Source: an uncultured Pirellulaceae bacterium
Lineage (GTDB): Bacteria > Planctomycetota > Planctomycetia > Pirellulales > Pirellulaceae
Assembly (NCBI GenBank): GCA_905480235.1
Contig: CAJQPP010000021.1
Location: 1-64,000 of the forward strand
Direction of reading: 5' to 3'
Length of the DNA stretch: 64,000 nt
Every line of letters begins with the position of its first letter. Positions within the stretch are counted from its first letter, which is position 1. Under the pieces are notes generated by a model that made no database searches, had not been told where the DNA came from, and saw nothing but the letters and a program-made list of their open reading frames with translations. This document shows, in pieces, positions 1 through 9,228 of this stretch. The position numbers and the translations under genes were made by a program.

Positions 1-1977
1 CGGCGCGGGAATATTAGTTTGGCTAACAGCAAATTTGGGAAATTAGTTGGGCAAGACGCTGACCAATTGACCGGTAAAAGCGCCAGCGATTTTCCTTGGC
101 AAATGGAGTCTTTGCCATGGGAATTGGCGCTTCAAGAACAACGGACCGTAAAAGACTCGAATGTGCGAATCGCAGATCCTGATGGTGTGACGAGGACGTT
201 TAATGTTAGTGCTTCACCGGTATTGAGCGGCAAGGGCGTCTGTCGAGGTGCCATGGTTACCTTTGATGACATTACGATTCTGGAAAAACACAAACAGGAA
301 TTAATTAAGGCGCGGAAAGCTGCGGATGCAGCTAATGCCGCCAAGTCGACATTTCTATCGCGCATGAGTCACGAGATTCGCACTCCGATGAACGCAATTA
401 TCGGATACACCGATATCCTGCGACAAGGCGACAGTAATCTTTTGGAGCAAAAAAAATACCTCAATACCGTGCATACCAACGGAGAACATTTATTGGATCT
501 GATTAATGACATTCTCGATCTTTCAAAGATTGAAGCAGGTCAAATGACAATTGAAAGTCGAGAGTGTGAATTGCTGCCAATTTTGAATCAGGTAAACGAC
601 ACTTTAAAGATTCCGGCACAGCAAGCGGGATTGAGTTTGGAACTGATTTTGCAAAGCGCAATTCCCGAAATCATTAACGTCGACGAAACTCGCTTACGCC
701 AAATACTGATCAACACCATTGGCAATGCCATCAAATTTACACGGCAGGGCGGAGTGACCTTAAACGTCAGATGTTGTGAACAGAAACAACGGCTTGTTTT
801 CGAAGTGGCCGACACAGGCGTAGGGATTCAACCCGAGGCACTGGAAAGAATATTTAAGCCGTTTAGCCAAGCCGATGATTCTGTGACGCGTAATTTCGGT
901 GGGACCGGCTTGGGGTTGGCAATTAGCAAGTTGCTATCGGAGTCGATGGGGGGTGGAATTACTGTCGCCAGCGAAGTGAACGTTGGCACGATATTCACGA
1001 TCAGCATTGATCCAGGACCTCTCGGAAATGTGAACTGGATAACTGCTCAAGAAACCAATTTGAAACAACCAATGAACGCTATCGAAATCGACAAACGACA
1101 CTTTTCAAACGGACACCTTTTAATCGTTGATGACGCGGCCGCGAATCGCGATTTGACCGCCATCATGCTACGTCGTCTGGGTTTGACAGCTGATAAAGCC
1201 GAAAATGGACTCGAGGCACTGCAGATGATCGAGCAAACGCACTACGACGTGGTGCTGATGGATATGCACATGCCGGTGATGGATGGGATTACAGCAACAC
1301 AAAAGCTCCGGCAATCGGGTTCCTCCATCTGTATTATCGCTTTGACAGCAATGACCATCGATGAGGAAAAGCAGCGCTGTCTAGATGCCGGATGCAACGG
1401 GTTCCTGACGAAACCTATTCGGATGCCTGCCTTGATCGAGGGACTTAAGCCTTACCTACATTTGCTAGATGAGTCTGTCGAGCCAGCGGTCTTACCGGCG
1501 ATGGAATCCCGGGAAATAACAGGTGCAGAAATTCCCGTTGATCATCAGTGTCTCTCGCGGGATACTTTGGCTGACGAGGTGGAATCGGATTTGGCCAAAA
1601 CCTTAGCCGAACTCGGCATTACAGGTGATTTACCGGCCGAACCGCAAACAAGCAGTGACTTGGTTCTGCCCACCGCCGTTCGTTGTTCGATGTCACTGGA
1701 AAGTCCGGAGATGAGAGAGATTTTTGATGCCTTCGTTATACGCTTAAATGATCGGATCCCGGAGTTCCGCGAGGCTTGGGATACGCGTAACCATGCGGCC
1801 CTGGTGGAACTGGGACATTGGTTGGCCGGTGCTGCTGGAACGATGGGGTTGAATGATTTTGTCGGCCCAGGTCGGGAGTTGGAAAACTCGAAATGGAACA
1901 ACCCCCAAAGAGACGCAGCGGTTCTTGAATATATCTATGCCTTATCGCAACGTATCGAGACACCGGTTTCTCACTGA
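1..1977 (+). CDS. Hybrid sensor histidine kinase (5' end outside window)
   Basis: Signal-transducing kinase of the hybrid type. The frame is open to base 1 and starts inside a PAS-like fold (ANSKFGKLVG), so the true start lies upstream. Numbering from the TTG at 19: PAS remnant about 1-85; coiled coil 85-110; HisKA with phospho-acceptor His118 (MSHEIRTPMN); HATPase 220-330 with N-box Asn236, G1 (DTGVGI) and G2 (GTGLGLA); receiver 366-480 with the DD pair at 371-372, phospho-acceptor Asp415 and Lys465 (FLTKPI). The C-terminal helices (about 570-645) look like an Hpt domain, but the motif reads HWLAG instead of the usual HxLKG. This makes a full phosphorelay (His-Asp-His) likely. The output partner is not visible. 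It is convergent with the next kinase, whose stop codon lies 53 bp away. Confidence 0.9.
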   Translation, partial: RRGNISLANSKFGKLVGQDADQLTGKSASDFPWQMESLPWELALQEQRTVKDSNVRIADPDGVTRTFNVSASPVLSGKGVCRGAMVTFDDITILEKHKQELIKARKAADAANAAKSTFLSRMSHEIRTPMNAIIGYTDILRQGDSNLLEQKKYLNTVHTNGEHLLDLINDILDLSKIEAGQMTIESRECELLPILNQVNDTLKIPAQQAGLSLELILQSAIPEIINVDETRLRQILINTIGNAIKFTRQGGVTLNVRCCEQKQRLVFEVADTGVGIQPEALERIFKPFSQADDSVTRNFGGTGLGLAISKLLSESMGGGITVASEVNVGTIFTISIDPGPLGNVNWITAQETNLKQPMNAIEIDKRHFSNGHLLIVDDAAANRDLTAIMLRRLGLTADKAENGLEALQMIEQTHYDVVLMDMHMPVMDGITATQKLRQSGSSICIIALTAMTIDEEKQRCLDAGCNGFLTKPIRMPALIEGLKPYLHLLDESVEPAVLPAMESREITGAEIPVDHQCLSRDTLADEVESDLAKTLAELGITGDLPAEPQTSSDLVLPTAVRCSMSLESPEMREIFDAFVIRLNDRIPEFREAWDTRNHAALVELGHWLAGAAGTMGLNDFVGPGRELENSKWNNPQRDAAVLEYIYALSQRIETPVSH

Positions 1978-2030
1978 CCGGTCACCTGCCACTTTGCGAC
2001 TCAACGAATGAGCGCAGTCGCCGGAGTTTG

Positions 2031-4427
2031 CTAAGGGTTCAAGCGTTCGATGAGTTCCTGTAGCTCGCGGCGGCGAATGGGCTTTGCCAAGTAGTGATCC
2101 ATTCCCGCGGCCAGGCATTTTTCGCGATCTCCGGGCATCGCTTGAGCCGTGATCGCGACGATGGTGATATGATCACCCGTTTCTTGTTCCCGCCGACGAA
2201 TTTCGGCCGCACATTGCAACCCGTCCATCACGGGCATCAACACGTCCATCAGTACGAGTTCAAAACTGTGCGGGTTAGTTTCTAGAGCATTTAACGCTTC
2301 TTGACCATTATTGACGACCGTCACGATGTGACCCCAACGAGATAACATGCTGACTGCGAATTTCTGGTTCGCCACTCCATCTTCCACCAACAGCACGCGA
2401 ATTCCGGTGGCCTGTTCTGGTCTCGTGGTTCGCGGCGATTCAACGCCAGGAGATGCCGTCTCCCGGGCGACAGAAGCTCCCTGTTGATGCGCGGACATCA
2501 AAGCGTCCATCAGTTCGCTCTGCTTGAACGCGTGATTTAGACTGAACGCGTTCATTCGATCGAGACGCTGTCGATCGGCAGCGTCCAGGCTGGCATTGAT
2601 TGTCACGACGGGCGCATTTCTTGTTTCTGGTTTTCCACGCGCTAATTCGACGAGCACAATGTTGTCGGGTAAACAGGAGACCAGGATCGGGCGTAGTTTT
2701 CGGTGGAATCCATCGGCCAACAGATGCAATGCGTCGTTGGCAGACTCCGCCGTGATGACACGCATGTCTTCTTTACCCAGGGCAGATTTCAAGACTTGCA
2801 AATGTTGTGGATTACGTGAGGCTATGACGACTTCTTGGCCGACCAACTCGGGGTAATCCGAGGGGGTATCTTGATCAAAAACAGCCGTGAATTGGAATAA
2901 ACTACCCGCTCCATCGGGGTTGTTTTCTACCCAGATGCGGCCGCCTAGCATCTCCACCAGACTGGCAGATATGGCCAAGCCAAGTCCCGTACCGGAATGG
3001 CGTCGCGTGCTGGACATATCTACTTGTGTAAACGGTTCAAAAACCAACTCCTGCTTTTCCACCGGTATTCCGATGCCGCTGTCTTTCACAGAGAATTGCA
3101 GTTCCACCTGTCCTGCAGCGGCGGGTTTTGCAGCCACCGATACCGACACATCACCCTGGGTGGTGAACTTAATGGCATTTCCGACAAGGTTAACGAGAAT
3201 TTGCTGCAGTCGCAAAGAATCGCCGCGCAATTTTTCGGGTACGTTTGCGGCCACGGAGTATCGCAACGGCAAGTTTTTTTGATCGGCCGTTACTTCCAGC
3301 GACCGCAATGTTTCTGACAGGCAATCGCGCAGTAAAAACGGCTTGCTCTCCAAACCAATCGTTCCGGATCCAATTTTTGAAAAGTCTAGGATTTGATCGA
3401 TGATGCCCATCAATAATTCACCCGACTCAAGCACGGTATTTAAATTATCCCGCTGGTTGCTTTCCAGAGGAGAATCCAAGACCAGCTCGGTCATACCGAT
3501 CAACGCATTCATGGGGGTTCGTAATTCATGACTGATGTTAGTCAGGAATTGAGATTTTAAGCGGTCCGATTCCTCCGCTTTGCAGCGAGCTGCTTTGAGT
3601 TCCTGTTCCACCCGCTTGCGTTCAAAAAAAGTCGGGATGCGATGAGCAACCGGATGGATCAAACGGTGTTCGGGCATGTGTTCGTCGAGATGTTGGCGAA
3701 TGCGATGCGGCGGTGCCATGATAAAAGTACATTGCTCATCCCCGGCCGCCTTGCAGGTGATTTCGACTGCCGTCAGGTCGATGCCAAAACTCTGTTCGCA
3801 CCAACCCGAAGAATAACCGGCGTTCATGATGCAGACCGGGCAAGCGGAGACCTCGCCAGCTTCCATAAAAGCGTCGGCCTCAAAAGAAAACGGGTGACTG
3901 TACTTGATAAAGAAGTTCTCATCGGGACTGGGTGTGCTCTCATCAAAAATATCAACAAACGCCCAACCCGCGTAGGCAAAATGGACAGGGCCGGTGGACA
4001 GGCGTGCGATAGGGTCTGTTACACCCATCGTCTCATGAAATTTTTTGGCGTCTTCGATTCCCAGCACATGAGCAATATCAAAAAGAAAGCTGCGACCAAT
4101 GGCCAATGCTTCTTCTTCCCCGTAGTCCGCATAGAGATTTTTTACGGTCTTAAGAAAATCTACAGATAACGAGGAAGCTCGCATCAGCACGTAACGCTGG
4201 TCATTGATCTTGATGGTCGCGCGCGTTGGATCCGTGTGAAAGTTGGCGAAATAGCTGGCCACCGTCTGTTGAGCTTCATCAAACAACGGCTGCATACTTT
4301 TCGGCACCCGTACCGTCTCACCACCATCGACCGGCCACAGTCGCATATTCAGCCTCAGCTGCGCCACTTCCTCTTCGAGTTGGCGACAACGTTTTTCCCA
4401 ATCCACGGGTTGGTCCTTATCGTTCAT
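2031..4427 (-). CDS. V4R-domain hybrid histidine kinase
   Basis: Hybrid kinase with a ligand-sensing front end. From the ATG at 4427 (798 aa): short coiled coil 10-30; XylR_N-like region about 60-170; V4R (4-vinyl reductase/hydrocarbon-binding) domain about 180-240 with Cys196, Cys199, Cys210, Cys225 and Cys233 in the typical GWC...FG...C...C pattern; linker helix; HisKA with His300 (ISHELRTPMN); HATPase (NAIKFT, DSGIGI, GTGLGLA); a degenerate receiver (VVIASRNPQH, no phospho-Asp seen); and a canonical receiver (VLLVED, LMDVLMPVMDG, AKPI) at the C-terminus. XylR_N/V4R modules bind small aromatics or metal/haem-like ligands in XylR/DmpR relatives; the ligand here is unknown. A TTG 30 bp upstream is an alternative start. 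No membrane segment is seen, so it is probably cytoplasmic. Confidence 0.88.
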   Translation of the reverse strand: MNDKDQPVDWEKRCRQLEEEVAQLRLNMRLWPVDGGETVRVPKSMQPLFDEAQQTVASYFANFHTDPTRATIKINDQRYVLMRASSLSVDFLKTVKNLYADYGEEEALAIGRSFLFDIAHVLGIEDAKKFHETMGVTDPIARLSTGPVHFAYAGWAFVDIFDESTPSPDENFFIKYSHPFSFEADAFMEAGEVSACPVCIMNAGYSSGWCEQSFGIDLTAVEITCKAAGDEQCTFIMAPPHRIRQHLDEHMPEHRLIHPVAHRIPTFFERKRVEQELKAARCKAEESDRLKSQFLTNISHELRTPMNALIGMTELVLDSPLESNQRDNLNTVLESGELLMGIIDQILDFSKIGSGTIGLESKPFLLRDCLSETLRSLEVTADQKNLPLRYSVAANVPEKLRGDSLRLQQILVNLVGNAIKFTTQGDVSVSVAAKPAAAGQVELQFSVKDSGIGIPVEKQELVFEPFTQVDMSSTRRHSGTGLGLAISASLVEMLGGRIWVENNPDGAGSLFQFTAVFDQDTPSDYPELVGQEVVIASRNPQHLQVLKSALGKEDMRVITAESANDALHLLADGFHRKLRPILVSCLPDNIVLVELARGKPETRNAPVVTINASLDAADRQRLDRMNAFSLNHAFKQSELMDALMSAHQQGASVARETASPGVESPRTTRPEQATGIRVLLVEDGVANQKFAVSMLSRWGHIVTVVNNGQEALNALETNPHSFELVLMDVLMPVMDGLQCAAEIRRREQETGDHITIVAITAQAMPGDREKCLAAGMDHYLAKPIRRRELQELIERLNP

Positions 4428-5099
4428 GACTCTAATGTTAGCGATCCCTACCCGCAAATGCTAACGCGGCAAGTGCCGGCAAAGTGTGATGTCCATAACT
4501 CTACCGGCCATATTATTGCGCCAAGGCAAATCGATGCAGGAGATTTTTCTTCCATCCATTTACCAAAACCGGCCGATCGAGGGGGCTATTGCCAAGCAAC
4601 AAGGAAATGTTGGACGACAAAACCGGTACTTCTGGCGGCTTTCGATTCGCTCGAAAGAAATACCGAAACAGTATTATAAAGATTAAAAAAATTCCCTTCG
4701 AAATTAAGGGAGCGGCAGATGAAAAATACGAAAAGCGTTTTCTGAAACAGGACAGTTTCTTAAACGGACGCTCCATAGAGGATCGCCGAGGGCCCATTAC
4801 GTTGCCCTTGCCAGCAAGCGTCATACCGGCCAAAACCGCAGGGGTACCGGTTCCTGTTTCCTCGGAAAATATTCCTTATACACGGTCGGAATGGCACTCT
4901 AAGCCTGGGCTCGTTTTGCAATGAACCTGCTGTGTTCTCAGATGGATGGATTGAGTGATCTACCCGGGCGGTTCTGGCGGCGATTGGTTTGCTTGACCAA
5001 AAGCGGTCGCACGAGGTTGGGAAAATCAGGGCGTCACAACCGCACAGTCAATGGGCGATTTTAGCGGGTAGCGAAACAGGCGTCTCAACGACTATATAT
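4428..5099. other. Gene-poor interval
   Basis: About 670 bp between two minus-strand genes. Several short overlapping open frames occur on both strands (for example 4589-4924 plus and 4513-4833 minus). None has a recognisable domain, a convincing ribosome-binding site, or a composition that favours one frame. It probably holds the promoter of the V4R kinase near 4430-4500. Confidence 0.4.
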
Positions 5100-5798
5100 C
5101 TAGCCATGGCGTTTGCGAATTTTTTGGTTGGGGTTCCGGCTCCGCCGACCGCCGCTTCGACGGTATCCGTATTCAATCGCAAACCACTCCGCGTACCGTT
5201 CCTGGGCGGGCGAGTTACTGTTCCAAGTATCAACCATGTGGCCTAATTCATGGATCAATATATTGTTCAATTGATAATCTCGGGCGGTTGCCTCCGACCA
5301 GATCAATCGCCACAAATTCGGCTCGGGATGATCCCATTTCGCACCGTACATTTTCGTTTCCACGACGAGTGGTTGAGGGGGAGGGATACAAAAATGCTCC
5401 TCCAACGACTCGCAAAATGGGTAAAGGTAAATCGCACACCCCCACTGCAGTCCATAACAGGGCAGACGCTGTTTCTTGCGCGTCATCGTGCTTAACTGAA
5501 TAACTTCCAGTCCCCGCAGAAAATCCGCAGGGAGCTTTGCGAGACGATCGGCAATTTGCGCTGGGGTCACCACGTGACAATACCCCTGGCCCGGTTGGAG
5601 GACCAACACCTCATAATTTTTCCGGCCGGTGGGTTCATGCCAGATTTCGGGCGCGTCGTACAGATTATCCTGATTCGGTCGCGCTATGACACGTCGCGCC
5701 TTTGCAAGGTCGCGCGATCGAGACCGCCGCTCGGTTTTCAGGCGTTTTTGGGCCTGGCGATTGCCAGATCTCTTTCTTGGATGTCGCGGAGCAAACAT
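5100..5798 (-). CDS. Putative HExxH zinc-metallopeptidase-like protein
   Basis: 232 aa. The N-terminal 35 residues are very basic (RHPRKRSGNRQAQKRLKTER-like), with no signal peptide. The C-terminal third carries HELGH (ILIHELGHMVDTW) followed about 17 residues later by Glu/Trp in AEWFAIEYG. That is the arrangement of a gluzincin-like zinc site (HExxH plus a distal Glu), so a metal-dependent peptidase or a peptidase-like toxin/processing factor is possible. I do not recognise the family. The start at 5798 is supported by an excellent Shine-Dalgarno sequence (GAGGAGG) 5 nt before the ATG. The C-terminus is basic again (GRRSRNPNQKIRKRHG), which suggests binding to nucleic acid or another polyanion. 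It stands alone between divergent intergenic regions. Confidence 0.6.
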   Translation of the reverse strand: MFAPRHPRKRSGNRQAQKRLKTERRSRSRDLAKARRVIARPNQDNLYDAPEIWHEPTGRKNYEVLVLQPGQGYCHVVTPAQIADRLAKLPADFLRGLEVIQLSTMTRKKQRLPCYGLQWGCAIYLYPFCESLEEHFCIPPPQPLVVETKMYGAKWDHPEPNLWRLIWSEATARDYQLNNILIHELGHMVDTWNSNSPAQERYAEWFAIEYGYRRSGGRRSRNPNQKIRKRHG

Positions 5799-6233
5799 AA
5801 AATCCTCCTCGTAAGGGAATTTCGGCAGTCCGAGTGCATCCGGGCGGTTCGTATCCTGTTTCGACTTCGATGCCGAGGCTGTAGTTGAAGAGGGGGGCCA
5901 CTACAGGTGTCAAAGAAAAGCTCTACCCCCATTTTACCCAGAACTCACGTGCGTGTCTTGAAAAAGACGTAAAGCAAATGGCTGTATTGGTTTAGGGAAA
6001 TGGACATGGGTTGGAAGAAACCCCCGTTTTCAGCTCTTTCGGGGGGTGTGATGTGGGGTTTGCTGGATCAAAATAAGCCTGGGAAACGCAGATCCCCACG
6101 GGTTGAGTATGACCGCGCTCAGCGCAGACGAACGCGTTGTCAGGCTCACAATGGCAGAGGATCACAAAATGAATACGCTTTCGTAAAAAATTATGTGACG
6201 CTTTGGTACTCTGAAGAGACTAACTCCCCAGTT
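5799..6233. other. Upstream region of sigma factor gene
   Basis: About 435 bp between the divergent HExxH gene and the ECF sigma gene. The sigma frame extends upstream to 6000, but the family homology begins after 6234, so this stretch is read as leader/promoter DNA. No clear -35/-10 pair could be called by eye. Confidence 0.35.
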
Positions 6234-6809
6234 ATGAAAACCATGCCATTACCCATCCACCAAATTGACGATCACGAGCTAGTACAGCTGGCAGCCGAGG
6301 GTTCTCGAGAGGCATTTGGAGAGTTGGTTTCGCGGCATCATTTGAAGGTGCGAGCCATGTTGTGGCGTTCTTTGGGCGATGAATCGGCGGTCGACGATGT
6401 GGCGCAAGAGGTTTTTATGTCGGCCCTTTCGGGGGTAAGTCGTTTTCGCCAGCAGGCCAGTTTTTCGACATGGTTGTTGGCGATCGCTCGAAACAAGGCA
6501 ATATCGCATTTGCGAAAAAAATGTACGGCGAGCGGAAAAACCGTCAGTGGACTGGACCTTGCGGTGATTGAGCATCAAATCCAAATTTTGGATGAGGGCA
6601 AAACGGAGCCAGCCAATCTGGATGCATTGCGAAACTGTGTCACCAAATTGAGCGATTCACATCGGCAGCTGGTTCAGGAAATTTATTTCAACGAACGGAG
6701 TACTGCCGAATTGTCGGCGGCAACGGGAGTGGCTCGAAACACATTACGCATGCAATTAATGCGTATTCGCCGAGCACTAGCAGGTTGTATTGAACGCAAT
6801 GTCGAATGA
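6234..6809 (+). CDS. ECF-type RNA polymerase sigma factor
   Basis: 191 aa from the ATG at 6234. It is a sigma-70 family protein with only regions 2 and 4, of the extracytoplasmic-function type common in planctomycetes. Region 2 spans about residues 15-85 (ALGDLV-type helix, DDVAQEVFMSALSGV, RNKAISHLRKK). Region 4 spans about 125-185 and ends in a helix-turn-helix (STAELSAATGVARNTLRMQL). The frame is open to 6000, but the extra 78 residues are not family-like, and homology starts right after MKTMPLP. The gene is followed 115 bp later by a membrane FecR-like protein that probably acts as its anti-sigma/sensor. It would direct core polymerase to a small regulon, possibly including the secreted proteins downstream. 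Confidence 0.88.
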   Translation: MKTMPLPIHQIDDHELVQLAAEGSREAFGELVSRHHLKVRAMLWRSLGDESAVDDVAQEVFMSALSGVSRFRQQASFSTWLLAIARNKAISHLRKKCTASGKTVSGLDLAVIEHQIQILDEGKTEPANLDALRNCVTKLSDSHRQLVQEIYFNERSTAELSAATGVARNTLRMQLMRIRRALAGCIERNVE

Positions 6810-6924
6810 GAGCATGGCCGTTGATAAGCCCAGCCGAGGCTCAAGGAGTAAAAACCTGACGCTCTTTTTGATCCCAAGTGTGGGTCGAAATGCTGAGGTC
6901 GTAAAGTGAGAGGGTAATTAGAAA

Positions 6925-8619
6925 ATGGATCCCAAACGAAGAAATAAAGCTTGGATTCGATGGCTTGAGGGGCGCAACCTTGAGCATACGGAGGTGACCG
7001 AACTCACCCATGAGATGGAGGCCAAAGAAACTCTGGCAGGGCAACTTTGGAGCGATCTTGATATTCATCGTCAATTGAAAGCCGCGCAAAAACTCGAAGC
7101 CGATGATTTCACTTTTGTTGGGCGTATGATGGCTCGTTTCGAGGTCGAGAGAACACCCCAGTTAGATTCAACGCCCGTGCCCGAAAGTGAATCTTTATTC
7201 AGTTCAGATGCGCCTGTGCTAGATCTGGAGGCAATGTCAATAGAGGCTCCGCCACAGGCATTGACGGTTGGCCTGCCAGAGCGAAATCGAGAGCACGAAG
7301 ATCAAGGGACGTTTCGCATCTCGGCGGTGCAGTCGAGCCGTCCGGGTGCGAAAAAAACGACGATACGGATGTTCGCCTTGGCCGCCTGTTTCCTATTAAT
7401 GGCATCGATGTTGTGGTTCGCCTATGAAATGGGCCGAAGTAACGGGCCCGCCCCCGTCGCCGGCAAGCAAAGCGATACTCCCGCAGACATTTCAACAGAA
7501 GTGGTGGGAAAGGACGAGATTCCTACACCGCCCGATTTGAAACCTTTGGGCGATGACCTCGCTAATCGAGACGGTCGGTCCGCTGCTGACGCAAACAAGA
7601 TTATCTCACCTGACAAAGCGGTGGAACCATCGGTCCCAGCAGACGCAATAGCCAACCAGAAACCCGTTGAAACGTTGAAAACATTGAACGAGCAACCCGG
7701 GTTAAAAGTCGCACCGAACACTTTTGCAAAAATCATCGAAGCTCAAACAGCGACATGGGCAAAGCGGCCCAAAGACTGGCCCCGTGTCAGTGATCAACCA
7801 CTCGAGCTGCAGTCTGGCACCGTGACGTTCGAGTTGGATCAAGGCGGGGAGTTTACGGTTACCGGCCCAGCCCAATTTTCCATTGGCGAACAGGGAGTCG
7901 ATTTTCAAACGGGACAAGCTGCCTTCGTCATACCGGACTTAGGTGACGAAACATTTGTGGTGAACGCTCGTAACAATCAGATTCAACCCGCGGGTGTGAC
8001 GCGATTTCAGTTGAATGTCGACGATAACAACTCGGATCTAAAAGTGGACCGGGGAGCCTTGGAAGTCAATCCTTGGTTTGGACGGATGGTTACTAAACCG
8101 ATGGAGCTGAATGCGAATAAGCGAAATCGCTTGACGATCGAAGGGCATGATGGCGGACAGCCAGCGGTGGCGCGTTTGAGTGGAGAGCAGGATCAGTTCG
8201 AGGGTTGGATTAACTTTCAGGACCGCGTTTTGAAGTCTACAGATGCTGAATTAGTAGACGACGTGTTTCGCCGAGCAAAGAAAAGGTATAGCGAATCGCC
8301 CCAGCGACTTGGGCAGGAATGGAAAAACTTGACGGATCTGTCAACCGACCAGCTGATGCAAAGACCTGGTCGAATGGGGAACCCTCAAATGCAAAATTCC
8401 CCACAATCTGAGCAGATGATGAAGCAAATGCGCGAGATGATTGAGCAAATGCAACAGCAAGCTCAGGAAGCCGCTAGGAACGGTAGACAAGGTGGATTTA
8501 ATTTTAATTTTGATGGGCAAGATTTTCAGTTCCAAAAGCAGGGCGATTTCAAGTCAATGGAAAAGCAATTGTTGGGTCCCTTCGCGGATCTAGCCGAACG
8601 TTTGAAACGCGGGCAGTAA
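6925..8619 (+). CDS. FecR-like membrane anti-sigma protein
   Basis: 564 aa. The N-terminal about 75 residues form a charged helical region (zinc-less anti-sigma-like). A Pro/Glu-rich linker follows, then one membrane segment at about 150-170 (FALAACFLLMASMLWFAYEM), and a periplasmic FecR-like beta domain at about 255-410 (LELQSGTVTFELDQGGEFTV, GPAQFSI). The C-terminus is Met/Gln-rich (MMKQMREMIEQMQQQAQEA) and then Asn/Phe/Asp-rich (FNFNFDGQDFQFQKQGD), probably disordered. The arrangement of an inside helical part, one membrane pass and an outside FecR domain, directly after an ECF sigma gene, is that of a sigma regulator. The start is supported by GAGAGGG upstream of the ATG. The low-complexity tail is unusual for FecR proteins. 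Confidence 0.75.
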   Translation: MDPKRRNKAWIRWLEGRNLEHTEVTELTHEMEAKETLAGQLWSDLDIHRQLKAAQKLEADDFTFVGRMMARFEVERTPQLDSTPVPESESLFSSDAPVLDLEAMSIEAPPQALTVGLPERNREHEDQGTFRISAVQSSRPGAKKTTIRMFALAACFLLMASMLWFAYEMGRSNGPAPVAGKQSDTPADISTEVVGKDEIPTPPDLKPLGDDLANRDGRSAADANKIISPDKAVEPSVPADAIANQKPVETLKTLNEQPGLKVAPNTFAKIIEAQTATWAKRPKDWPRVSDQPLELQSGTVTFELDQGGEFTVTGPAQFSIGEQGVDFQTGQAAFVIPDLGDETFVVNARNNQIQPAGVTRFQLNVDDNNSDLKVDRGALEVNPWFGRMVTKPMELNANKRNRLTIEGHDGGQPAVARLSGEQDQFEGWINFQDRVLKSTDAELVDDVFRRAKKRYSESPQRLGQEWKNLTDLSTDQLMQRPGRMGNPQMQNSPQSEQMMKQMREMIEQMQQQAQEAARNGRQGGFNFNFDGQDFQFQKQGDFKSMEKQLLGPFADLAERLKRGQ

Positions 8620-8700
8620 ACCCTTCAGGGAATTCCGGCATCGTGCAGGGAAAGATATTGGGGAATGAGAAGAGCAATCGATAGGAAAAGGAGAATGGGT

Positions 8701-9213
8701 ATGAAGTGGATCTTGGTATTTACAATCCTCTGCTGTGCCTCGGTCAATCAGGCAATCGCCCAAACCGAGGTCCCTGTGATTAAGTTCACCGATACGAATC
8801 CTCGTGAGTGGGCTGACGACAGCAACCAAAACCGTCTAACCGCACGCTTGTTGTCACGAAATACCGAGGCAAACAAGGTGCTGTTGGAATGCACTGACGG
8901 GACGACCGTTGAAGTCGTGCTCAGCGACCTGTCTATGTCTGATCGAAAGTACATCGCTCGGCAAACCTCTAAAGTAAAACGGGCGGCTCATCGTTTGGAG
9001 CGTCAGCGGCGACAAGGCGATGAAGATTTATTGGTAGATGCGTCACAGAGGGTTCAGCCATCGGCCAAACCCAAAAAAAATCTCGGTAACACTCGGCGTG
9101 TGAGTAATCTCGACTGGCTGAGGACACCGCAAAAAGCACGCGCAGTTGCCAAAGCCAAAGATCTTCCGATTATCTGGTTTCGCGTGCTCGGCGACATCGA
9201 CGGGTATATGTGA
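8701..9213 (+). CDS. SHD1-thioredoxin-like protein, N-terminal part up to in-frame TGA
   Basis: Secreted protein. The start at 8701 has AAGGAG 7 nt upstream and gives a clean signal peptide (MKWILVFTILCCASVNQAIA). Residues about 35-85 match the SHD1 domain (EWADDSNQNRLTARLL ... TVEVVLSDLS), common in planctomycete secreted proteins. A basic linker follows, then the first strand and helix of a thioredoxin-like fold (ARAVAKAKDLPIIWFRVLGD). The frame ends at TGA 9211-9213, and the same frame continues after it with the rest of the thioredoxin fold (see 9229-9864). So this is either the front half of a broken gene or a recoded one. It is co-directional with the sigma/anti-sigma pair (81 bp gap). 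Confidence 0.7.
   Translation: MKWILVFTILCCASVNQAIAQTEVPVIKFTDTNPREWADDSNQNRLTARLLSRNTEANKVLLECTDGTTVEVVLSDLSMSDRKYIARQTSKVKRAAHRLERQRRQGDEDLLVDASQRVQPSAKPKKNLGNTRRVSNLDWLRTPQKARAVAKAKDLPIIWFRVLGDIDGYM
9211..9213 (+). other. In-frame TGA at the thioredoxin nucleophile position
   Basis: The TGA interrupts one continuous frame. By eye, the flanks (GYM-TGA-SAGHRMRTVTFS) line up with the family pattern WCxxCxxMxxxTFS, which puts TGA at the first Cys of CxxC. A small hairpin lies 17 nt downstream: GAGGAC (9231-9236), loop CGTGAC, GTTCTC (9243-9248), with one G-U pair. Alternatives are a point mutation from TGC/TGT, a sequencing error, or selenocysteine. Confidence 0.45.
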
Positions 9214-9228
9214 AGTGCGGGCCATCGC

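Noticed and set aside
4513-4833. Minus-strand frame of 106 codons and plus-strand frame 4589-4924
   Set aside because: Opposing frames of similar length without domains, start signals or a clear composition bias; treated as non-coding.
6000-6233. N-terminal extension of the sigma factor
   Set aside because: The 78 extra residues are unlike the family and lack a ribosome-binding site.
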